Below, in pieces: positions 7,354 through 12,564 of a stretch of 12,564 nt of DNA (the first letter of the stretch is position 1; the number at the start of each line of letters is the position of its first letter). The position numbers and the translations under genes were made by a program. The notes under the pieces are model-generated. The model ran no database searches, was not told where the DNA came from, and saw nothing but the letters and a program-made list of their open reading frames with translations. This DNA comes from Bacilli bacterium (GTDB taxonomy: Bacteria > Bacillota_I > Bacilli_A > RF39 > UBA660). The stretch lies in assembly GCA_028685445.1 (NCBI GenBank), contig JAQUDY010000017.1:1-12564 (forward strand), read 5' to 3'.

Positions 7354-8222
7354 TTATTTACAAAAGTTATTTAATATTCTTAAATAGTAATTTGCTTCGC
7401 GCAAAACATGATCAGCTAAAAGTGGTGGGATTATCGATTTTATTTGGCATTTTAATAATCCGGAAGTTGCTGCTTCTTTATAACTAATTATTTTATTGGT
7501 TGATTCTATGCTTTCTTTAATTAATAAATTTTGAGTTAAATTAATTGACTGGTTTAATAACTTTTCAAAACTTTTTGCCACTAGATTTGCTGCTTGTTTA
7601 AGATTTTTTTCTGTTGGATCTAATAATCCATCAATAAACATTGCATGTTCTTCCATTATATGATTCCAAAAATTAAGTTCGTCTTTTAAAGTAGTATTAA
7701 AAATCTATCTATTTTGCACTGTTTTTAATAATTTTAAATTATATTCTGCTTCATGCGTATCGTGTTTTAACATCTCACTATATAAAGTTATAAAAACATC
7801 ACATTTAGAATCTAATTCTATTAATTTCTTTTGAAATCTAATTGTTTTTTCAAGAGTAATAAGAGTTTTATCGTTTAGATTTTTAATTTATTGTTATTTC
7901 CAAGGTGCATCTCAAGTTTTGTAATATTAGTATTAATACTAGCACCTGTTAATTTGGAAGTTAACTCTTCAGCTTTTAAATTATAAGGGGTTATGAATTC
8001 TTTTAATAGGTTAAAATCATCTAAAATAAAACCACTAGCATAATAAACTGTTGTTGCTAATAAACTCTCAAAATCAATTTTCAATTCCTTTGTTTTTAAA
8101 ACCAAATCCTCATTTATAGGTTGCAAGACTCCATTTCCTGCTCCAACAGCAATTGCTTCAAAATTATATGTGCCTAAAGTTCCTGTTTTTAAAACACTAG
8201 TTGGAATTGTAGTAAAAGCTCC
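7354..8222 (-). pseudogene. DUF2935 family protein, broken by frameshift and stop
   Basis: DUF2935 proteins are helical, ferritin-like in appearance, and of unknown function. Three segments fit one gene. (1) 8126-7887 has ELKIDFESLLATTVYYASGF and GASINTNITKLEMHL, typical of the first repeat. (2) After one base is added to AAA at 7889-7887, the frame continues through HDTHEAEYNLKLLKTVQN. (3) An in-frame TAG at 7707-7705 interrupts the linker, then the frame resumes with NFWNHIMEEHAMFIDG, LDPTEKN and LADHVLREANYYLRIL, the second-repeat signature, to the stop at 7354. The frame is open upstream to 8222 next to an AAGGAG (8224-8219), but has no ATG. That N-terminal stretch (LKTGTLGTYNFEAIAVGAG) lacks the expected His/Glu-rich helix. 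The gene follows mazG by about 15 bases, so they were probably one operon. Confidence 0.8.
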
Positions 8223-8236
8223 TTATTGATTTAAAT

Positions 8237-8551
8237 TTATAAATTATTATATTTGGTACTTAATCCTTTTGATTTTTCAGTAGGATATTTTAAGTTATTT
8301 TTTTTGATTTTATTTTTAATTATTGTTTGAAAATCAACATCAAGTTTATTAGTTAATAAGAACGAGTAAATTAATACATCTGCTAATTCATCGCAAACTT
8401 TTTCTAAATCGAATTTTTGACTCCACTGAAAACATTCAAGTAACTCACCTGCTTCTATCGCAATAGATTTAGTTAAGTTTTCAGGTGAATGAAATTGATC
8501 CCATTCTCGCTTTTTAACAAAATCTTGTATTTCTATAAATATTTCTTCCAT
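8237..8551 (-). CDS. MazG-like nucleotide pyrophosphohydrolase
   Basis: Small all-alpha NTP pyrophosphatase of 104 residues, predicted to hydrolyse a (d)NTP to the monophosphate and pyrophosphate as a housecleaning or dNTP-pool enzyme. The metal-binding signature is complete: E33-A-G-E36, then E55-L-A-D58, matching ExxE(12-28)ExxD. REWDQFHSPENL and LLECFQW mark the dCTPase/RS21-C6-like branch. Start ATG 8551 has GGAGG five bases upstream; the 29 extra codons open upstream run into the intergenic promoter region and are not used. It is divergent from the metallopeptidase gene and leads into the broken DUF2935 gene. Confidence 0.9.
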   Translation of the reverse strand: MEEIFIEIQDFVKKREWDQFHSPENLTKSIAIEAGELLECFQWSQKFDLEKVCDELADVLIYSFLLTNKLDVDFQTIIKNKIKKNNLKYPTEKSKGLSTKYNNL

Positions 8552-8602
8552 AAACGCCTCCATTAATATGTTTTTATTATAATACCATATTTTAATTGCT
8601 GC

Positions 8603-8630
8603 TTGACAATTACTGAAAAAAAGGTATAAT
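8603..8630 (+). promoter_or_regulatory. Consensus sigma-A promoter of the metallopeptidase/ATP-grasp operon
   Basis: TTGACA (8603-8608), 16-base spacer, TATAAT (8625-8630): both hexamers match the consensus exactly. Transcription should start near 8637, leaving a leader of about 20 bases that carries AAGGGGGA before ATG 8657. This is the strongest promoter in the window and argues for constitutive expression. Confidence 0.85.
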
Positions 8631-8656
8631 AATCCCACATTTAAGGGGGATATAAA

Positions 8657-9502
8657 ATGTTGAAAGAGATAACTTACTTAGCACCTTTTTTTGTTGCTAA
8701 CGCTAGTGCATCTTTTGTTTTATCAAAAATAAGTGAAAAAAAAGTGATTTCTAGTTTTGATAATATTAAAACTATTAAACAAACTAAATATAATAAAGAA
8801 TTATATTTAGAGCCAAATTTAATTAAGCTTGTTAGTACTATTGAAAAAAATATTAAGCCAGAATATTTAAATAATTTTTATGCAAACTTAAATAATGCAA
8901 AAATTCAAAAAAAAATGAAATTGCTTTTATTTGGAATAAAAGGAAAATATAATGGACAAAAAAACACTTTGGATTATTCTATAAATGGTTCTTTAGAACA
9001 TGAAATAATCCATTTAGCTAGTAGTGTTTATAATAAAGAGGAAGATATATTACAAAGTGGATTTGTTCATTATGATAAAGGTTTTAACTTATGCAAAGCT
9101 TTAAATGAAGGTTATACAGATTTACAATCAAGAAGGTTATTTAATAAAAAGACTTTGTTTTATAATGAAGAAGTTAGAATTGCAGAATTTTTTGAATTAT
9201 TATTTGATAAAGAAGAATTGCAAAAGTACTATTTCACTAATGATTTAGTAGGATTTATTAATCATTTATCCACTTTTATCAATAGAGAAGAAGTTATTAA
9301 AATGCTAATTAACTTTGATTTAGGATTTAACTTAAAAAAGCTTAGTAACCCAGCTTATAAAGTTTTGTATACTAATTTAGAATTAAAACTATCAGAAATA
9401 TTTATGAAAAATAAAAAATCGTTTAAAAAGCAATTTGAACATATTCACTTATTAGAAAAATCACCTATTACATCTACTATTAAAAACTTAAAAAGAAAAT
9501 AA
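8657..9502 (+). CDS. Predicted HExxH zinc metallopeptidase, unrecognised family
   Basis: A 281-residue protein with no family I can name. It has a gluzincin-like signature: LEHEIIHLASS (H115, E116, H119) followed about 30 residues later by LNEGYTDLQSRR, whose E151 is a good candidate for the third zinc ligand. Relatives with HExxH plus NEGxTE occur as hypothetical proteins in Firmicutes. There is no convincing signal peptide; the first 22 residues are mildly hydrophobic but not a transmembrane segment, so it is probably cytosolic. The C-terminal third is Lys-rich and helical. The start is ATG 8657, seven bases after AAGGGGGA. It is the first gene of a two-gene operon with an ATP-grasp enzyme 28 bases downstream. 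Zinc protease activity is inferred from the motif only. Confidence 0.65.
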   Translation: MLKEITYLAPFFVANASASFVLSKISEKKVISSFDNIKTIKQTKYNKELYLEPNLIKLVSTIEKNIKPEYLNNFYANLNNAKIQKKMKLLLFGIKGKYNGQKNTLDYSINGSLEHEIIHLASSVYNKEEDILQSGFVHYDKGFNLCKALNEGYTDLQSRRLFNKKTLFYNEEVRIAEFFELLFDKEELQKYYFTNDLVGFINHLSTFINREEVIKMLINFDLGFNLKKLSNPAYKVLYTNLELKLSEIFMKNKKSFKKQFEHIHLLEKSPITSTIKNLKRK

Positions 9503-9530
9503 TATTTATATTAAAATGTTAGGAGAAAAT

Positions 9531-10730
9531 ATGGATTTAACTAAAATAATACGAGATTATCAAAATAAAAATAAAAACAAAAAAACATCTATTTTTGTAG
9601 ATTTAGCAGATAATATCATTAGTAATTTTTCGTATAAATTAAAAGAAAAAACTTATCTATTAATTCCGGATCCTAAAGAAGAATTAATAGAGATAAAATA
9701 TGAGTATAAACTATTAAAAGGTAAAGATATGCCTAATTCTTTATTCTTAAATATATTAAATATTATGAATAAATTTCATGAAACAGTTCAAAGTTTAGGT
9801 TTTACAATTATAACATCTATCAGCCAATATCAAAATGATGGTTTATTATTTGACCTTTTAGGAACAGAATTTGATGATTTAAATTTAGCAGAAAGTGATC
9901 TAATAGCAGATTTTTCTAATATTAATATTCCTATAACTTTATCTGTTGATGAGTATTTAAATAATATGTTTTTGCCTGCTGTTTTTAAAAATATTACTGC
10001 TAATCGCGGAGAAGATAAATACTTAATTGAAAATAATGAACAATTAAATAGAATTTTATCTTTATTGAATATACCAGAAAGTGAAAAATTAAAATTAAAA
10101 GAAGAGTTTGTTGTTCAAGAGTATATAAAAGGGTTTGATGGAATTAATAGTTCAATGCGAGTATTAGCCACTTGCACTGGTGATATTGTTTCTTCTTTGC
10201 TGTTAGCATCTATAAATGATAAACCTAATAAGAATGTTAAACAGTATGGAATAGATGTTTTAAACCCTAGTGAATATCTAAATGATCCTAAATCACCTTA
10301 TTTTATCAATTCTAAAAATATAGTTTCAAATGCAGCAGCAGGAGGAAAAATTATACCTCTTAATAAAGAAATAAAAGATATACATTTTGATGAGCATGTT
10401 CTATTAACTCTCCATGAAATTAATTCTAAGTCTCTAGAAATCCCAGAGCAGATTATTACTATGACTAAACACATTGCAAATGCTTGGGGGTCTAAAAAAG
10501 GAATACTATTAGGAATAGACTTTATTTACAATTCAGATAATGATACATGGTATTATTTAGAGACTAACAAAAATCCTGCTGTTGAAGGTTACAAGAGGTT
10601 TATGAATTTAGAGGGTTATTTAAAAAAAGACATTAAAGCTTTGATGCAATTAGATGGAATAATTAAAATAGTAACAAATATAAATGAAAAGAAATTAGAT
10701 AATAATAATTTACAAAACAAAAAGAGCTAA
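9531..10730 (+). CDS. ATP-grasp domain enzyme of unknown substrate
   Basis: A 399-residue protein with a C-terminal ATP-grasp fold; the family usually activates a carboxylate as acyl-phosphate and ligates it to an amine or thiol. Visible nucleotide and metal residues, in order: PAVFKN (K153), EFVVQEYIKG (hinge, 192-201), GINSSMRVLA (R210), SNAAAGGK (266-273), GIDFIYN (D330) and YYLETNKNP with E344 and N346 as Mg ligands. The N-terminal 145 residues hold the variable pre-ATP domain and match nothing I recognise. Start ATG 9531 follows AGGAG by five bases; the ATG at 9516 lies before that site and has none of its own. It is co-transcribed with the metallopeptidase and ends in the terminator stem. 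All catalytic positions look intact; the substrate is unknown. Confidence 0.75.
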   Translation: MDLTKIIRDYQNKNKNKKTSIFVDLADNIISNFSYKLKEKTYLLIPDPKEELIEIKYEYKLLKGKDMPNSLFLNILNIMNKFHETVQSLGFTIITSISQYQNDGLLFDLLGTEFDDLNLAESDLIADFSNINIPITLSVDEYLNNMFLPAVFKNITANRGEDKYLIENNEQLNRILSLLNIPESEKLKLKEEFVVQEYIKGFDGINSSMRVLATCTGDIVSSLLLASINDKPNKNVKQYGIDVLNPSEYLNDPKSPYFINSKNIVSNAAAGGKIIPLNKEIKDIHFDEHVLLTLHEINSKSLEIPEQIITMTKHIANAWGSKKGILLGIDFIYNSDNDTWYYLETNKNPAVEGYKRFMNLEGYLKKDIKALMQLDGIIKIVTNINEKKLDNNNLQNKKS

Positions 10731-10748
10731 TTAACTCTTTTTTGTTTT
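10714..10748. terminator. Strong bidirectional terminator after the ATP-grasp gene
   Basis: AAAACAAAAAGAG (10714-10726) pairs with CTCTTTTTTGTTTT (10735-10748) with one bulged T. The ATP-grasp stop codon lies in the loop. T-rich arms make it function on both strands, so it also ends the minus-strand transcript of the 116-residue gene. Confidence 0.8.
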
Positions 10749-10839
10749 TAGATACTTAATTTCTTTTTTTTTGATTTTATCATTAGGTTTAAGAGCATTC
10801 TGTTACTTTAATATGTACATCTTTATCATTTTTTCCCAT
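10731..10839 (-). pseudogene. Possible small Lys-rich ORF with a frameshift
   Basis: ATG 10839 begins one base after the stop of the upstream 116-residue gene, with AAAGG about 11 bases before it. It reads MGKNDKDVHIKVTE and then stops at 10789. Shifting frame at about 10800 gives NALKPNDKIKKKEIKYLK, ending at TAA 10731 inside the terminator loop. The close coupling suggests translation, but Lys-rich open frames are common in AT-rich DNA, so this may be chance. No family recognised. Confidence 0.25.
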
Positions 10840-10840
10840 A

Positions 10841-11191
10841 TTATTTCATACCTTTCTTTTCTATCTCTAATTTTCTTAATTTCATTACTTCCCACATCCA
10901 AATGACTATCTCATCAGCTAATTCACTTTCTTCACCAAGATTAGCATCAAATAACCATTTGCCTTTTAAGTTGTCTAATTTGTTATAAACATCTAACAAT
11001 TCTTCATGATGTATTAATGATAATTTTCCTGTGGTCATATAATTGGCCGACCATTTGATTATAATAGATAATAAATCTTTATAATCTTTATGATCTTCTT
11101 TATATGACTCCAAAGCTGTTACTGTCGCAAGTGGTCCAATTAAACGAGCAAATGCAATTTCCACTTCTCGTTTTGGATTATCTACTTTCAT
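10841..11191 (-). CDS. Unrecognised 116-residue protein
   Basis: Well-supported reading frame with a good ribosome site (AGGAG, six bases before ATG 11191), but I do not recognise it. It looks all-helical and acidic, without signal peptide or membrane segment. Notable stretches are EIAFARLIGPLATVTALESY (11-30), KLSLIHHEELLDVYNKLDNL (56-75) and GEESELADEIVIWMWEVMKL (86-105), the last being strongly amphipathic with two Trp. There are no Cys residues and no obvious catalytic motif. It could be a small regulatory or phage-type protein. A structured leader with two hairpins precedes it, and a possible small ORF follows directly. Confidence 0.6.
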   Translation of the reverse strand: MKVDNPKREVEIAFARLIGPLATVTALESYKEDHKDYKDLLSIIIKWSANYMTTGKLSLIHHEELLDVYNKLDNLKGKWLFDANLGEESELADEIVIWMWEVMKLRKLEIEKKGMK

Positions 11192-11218
11192 AACGCACTC
11201 CTTTCTTTCTATAAATTT

Positions 11219-11290
11219 AAAAGGTGACGAAAATTGATATCGGCACCTTTAATATGTAATTATCGAATACTGCTAGTTTTTAGCGTCGAT
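11219..11290 (-). promoter_or_regulatory. Two-hairpin leader upstream of the 116-residue gene
   Basis: Hairpin 1: ATCGA (11262-11266) with TCGAT (11286-11290), enclosing GCTA (11272-11275) with TAGC (11281-11284). Hairpin 2: a 7-bp stem AAAGGTG/CACCTTT at its base and CGA/TCG above, spanning about 11219-11252. On the minus strand hairpin 2 ends in CACCTTTT about 16 bases before the RBS, so it could act as an attenuator or a translation control element. No known riboswitch is recognised. Confidence 0.45.
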
Positions 11291-11317
11291 AAATAGTTCT
11301 TAATTAAATTATTTATT

Positions 11318-11346
11318 AAATTAACATAATGTAAATGAATATTCAA
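11318..11346 (-). promoter_or_regulatory. Possible promoter of the 116-residue gene
   Basis: Minus strand: TTGAAT (11346-11341), 17-base spacer, TAATTT (11323-11318). It would give a leader of about 120 bases carrying both hairpins. The hexamers are weak in a very AT-rich region. Confidence 0.3.
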
Positions 11347-11527
11347 GTATAAATACCTTGTGCAGGTAAATTTATCAGGATCTTATTTAGAGTTTTGAAT
11401 CATAAAACAGAATTTAATCTAATATAAAACAATTTCAACAACATCTATTTTAACATCTTCGTTGATATATTAAGAGAAAATTTTAAATTTTTTGTTTCAA
11501 ATTCTTTTTGTCATGATTTTTACCATA

Positions 11528-11565
11528 TCAAGCTTTTTTTTGAAAATTTTCAAAAAAGGGCTTGA
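11528..11565. repeat. 38-base palindrome with no spacer
   Basis: Two 19-base arms (11528-11546 and 11547-11565) meet in the centre. The outer TCAAGC pairs with GCTTGA, and the inner part is a T8 run then GAAAA against TTTTC then A6GG, with only two T:G pairs. No clean T tract follows on either strand, so a protein-binding site or mobile-element end is as likely as a terminator. Confidence 0.7.
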
Positions 11566-11591
11566 CTGATCATAGATGGTCTCCTATCTAT
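11550..11591 (-). other. SD-in-loop hairpin followed by a 7-codon ORF
   Basis: Minus strand: ATAGAT and ATCTAT form a 6-bp stem whose loop is AGGAGACC, holding a full Shine-Dalgarno core. ATG 11573 overlaps the 3' arm, seven bases after AGGAG, and reads MISQALF then TGA (11550). The ORF runs into the 38-base palindrome. This could be a leader peptide, or the start of a decayed gene such as a transposase. Confidence 0.3.
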
Positions 11592-11654
11592 ATTTTACCG
11601 CACTTCGTGTAAAATAAGGTTACATTTTTTGATGTTTTTCGTATTTTTATGCAA

Positions 11655-11699
11655 TAAAAAACTCCTGAAACTCTTTGTTTTAATGAGTTTTAGGAGTTT
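11655..11699 (-). terminator. Long terminator hairpin downstream of the AbiEii gene
   Basis: Fifteen-base arms 11659-11673 and 11685-11699 pair with a single imperfect position (11667/11691). On the minus strand the second arm continues into TTTTTTATT. No T tract follows on the plus strand, so it serves minus-strand transcription, most simply the AbiEii transcript ending about 155 bases upstream. Confidence 0.7.
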
Positions 11700-11854
11700 G
11701 ATTCCCTTTAATGGGGCTTGGTTAATCTATATGCCTCAGCCCTCAAGGTTAATACACCTATAACATACTGCAAAAGTTGAGAGAAGTCTAGTGAATTTCA
11801 ATAAAATTTAATATGTTTGTGATTTAGATTTACTTTGGTATAAATGTTTAGTTA

Positions 11855-12564
11855 TTAAACACTAACAGGTGTTACTATTTGACTAATAACTTTTATTGCA
11901 TTAACTACATCTTCAAATTTTATGTTTTTTGCATATTCAAATTTAGTTTGATATTCATTCCATAATTCTTCTATACGTTTACTCTCTTCAATTAACTTTA
12001 TAATATTTGAACTATTATTAATACTGTCTAAAGTTTTTCTCTTTTCAGCTGTATTGTTAATAGCATCTATTAAAGTTTTAATATCAATTTCAGAAAATTT
12101 AAAGTTAACAAACATATATAAGTCATAATAATCTTTCATTCTAGTATTAATAATACCACGAGATATAATAGCCTCAAATTTTTCGGCAATTATTGTTTCA
12201 TTATTATAAGATAAAACTTCTATCTTTTCTTTTTCTAGTATAGTGGTATAAACAAAGTTGATTTCCTTATAAGTTATAGTATCACCTGTGGTAACATCGA
12301 TAGAAATATAATCCCATATTTTATCCATTTTAACTTTTAATATAACATTGTATCCGCCATGCTCATCTTCTATTCTAATTTCTTCTATATTTACTATTTC
12401 AAAACTACAGTTATCTTCAATTGATATATTAATAATATCTTCTATCATATCCTTTAATGATTCCTTATTTAATTGCATTCCTTTAATTGTAGCATCAATA
12501 TCTACTGTACTTCTTAAATTAACATCAAATATTGCAGCGATTAAAAAACCACCTTTTAATATAA
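11855..12564 (-). CDS. abiEii: AbiEii/AbiGii-type nucleotidyltransferase toxin, 5' end missing
   Basis: Toxin half of a type IV toxin-antitoxin / abortive infection system; AbiEii proteins are nucleotidyltransferases that block growth, countered by AbiEi. The frame stays open from the TAA at 11855 to the right edge (235 visible residues plus a partial codon), so the Met at 12478 is internal. The 28 codons before it carry the defining active site: LKGGFLIA (nucleotidyltransferase GG motif) and RSTVDIDATIKG with the catalytic DxD. The Met is followed by MQLNKESLKDMIEDI, and later by the family signature IIAEKFEAIISRG and NTRMKDYYDLYMF. About 40-60 N-terminal residues should lie outside the window. 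The antitoxin gene is expected just upstream, beyond the edge. No inactivating change is visible. Confidence 0.9.
   Translation of the reverse strand, partial: ILKGGFLIAAIFDVNLRSTVDIDATIKGMQLNKESLKDMIEDIINISIEDNCSFEIVNIEEIRIEDEHGGYNVILKVKMDKIWDYISIDVTTGDTITYKEINFVYTTILEKEKIEVLSYNNETIIAEKFEAIISRGIINTRMKDYYDLYMFVNFKFSEIDIKTLIDAINNTAEKRKTLDSINNSSNIIKLIEESKRIEELWNEYQTKFEYAKNIKFEDVVNAIKVISQIVTPVSV

Larger units (their letters stand above)
11192..11854. other. 663-base intergenic region rich in hairpins, no intact gene
   Basis: Unusually long for this compact region. From right to left on the minus strand it holds an apparent 3' UTR of the AbiEii gene, a long terminator hairpin (11659-11699), an SD-in-loop hairpin with a 7-codon ORF (11550-11591), a 38-base palindrome (11528-11565), a short stretch in several frames that looks weakly protein-like (around 11430-11480 and 11360-11400), a hairpin ATAAATACCT/AGGTAAATTTAT (11349-11375) and the leader of the 116-residue gene. 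The section at 11700-11760 is visibly less AT-rich than its surroundings. I see no tRNA, rRNA, 6S or SRP RNA. A decayed insertion sequence or structured RNAs would both fit. Confidence 0.5.

Noticed and set aside
7343..7354. ACTTTTAAAAGT palindrome as a terminator of the DUF2935 gene
   Set aside because: It has no loop and consists almost only of A and T, so it is not a credible terminator.
8552..8638. N-terminal extension of the MazG-like protein
   Set aside because: GGAGG precedes ATG 8551 at ideal distance, the family starts there, and the extension overlaps the divergent promoter.
9516..9530. Earlier ATG for the ATP-grasp protein
   Set aside because: The AGGAG lies after this ATG and serves ATG 9531.
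11192..11854. Known structural RNA (tRNA, 6S, SRP, tmRNA) or CRISPR array
   Set aside because: No conserved core motif or regularly spaced repeat is visible.
12476..12478. Met codon as the start of the AbiEii protein
   Set aside because: The frame is open to the window edge and the upstream codons encode the conserved GG and DxD motifs.
1..12564. Mollicute-type recoding of TGA as Trp
   Set aside because: Trp codons in conserved motifs are TGG, and no TGA interrupts an otherwise conserved frame.

Overview
This is a very AT-rich, gene-dense stretch of bacterial chromosome. Every stop codon seen at the end of an intact gene is TAA, Shine-Dalgarno sites are of the AGGAG type, and the three clearest promoters follow the sigma-A pattern. 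With the gene content (RbgA-type GTPase, hemolysin III, DUF2935, YhfW-like FAD/Rieske protein, desulfoferrodoxin), this points to a low-GC Bacillota, probably anaerobic. Tryptophans are read from TGG and I see no sign that TGA is recoded. The species cannot be named from the window.

Left part (1-4796): the 5' part of rbgA (minus strand, running off the left edge) is divergent from a two-gene operon of a HAD-type phosphatase and a hemolysin III membrane protein. Next come, on the minus strand, a membrane-anchored M14 zinc carboxypeptidase and a DNA-deoxyinosine/uracil glycosylase. Divergent from the glycosylase is a DUF488 gene broken by two single-base frameshifts.

Middle (4797-8551, minus strand): an oxygen-defence neighbourhood. 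A desulfoferrodoxin (superoxide reductase) and an NADPH-dependent FMN reductase form a compact operon with its own TTGACT-N17-TATATT promoter. Upstream of it, and closed by its own terminator, is an FAD oxidoreductase with a C-terminal Rieske domain in which one of the four cluster ligands is Ser instead of Cys. Further upstream are a broken DUF2935 gene and a MazG-like nucleotide pyrophosphohydrolase.

Right part (8603-10748, plus strand): a consensus promoter (TTGACA-N16-TATAAT) drives two genes, a predicted HExxH zinc metallopeptidase and an ATP-grasp enzyme, closed by a strong bidirectional terminator. I know of no named system with this pair, and it is the best candidate here for undescribed biochemistry.

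Far right (10731-12564, minus strand): an unrecognised 116-residue protein with a structured leader, a 663-base intergenic region rich in hairpins (including a 38-base palindrome), and the 3' part of an AbiEii-type nucleotidyltransferase toxin gene that continues past the right edge.

A recurring theme is breakage at short A runs: the DUF488 gene, the DUF2935 gene and possibly a small ORF are each restored by adding one or two As. This may be real decay, transcriptional slippage or homopolymer undercalling in the assembly.
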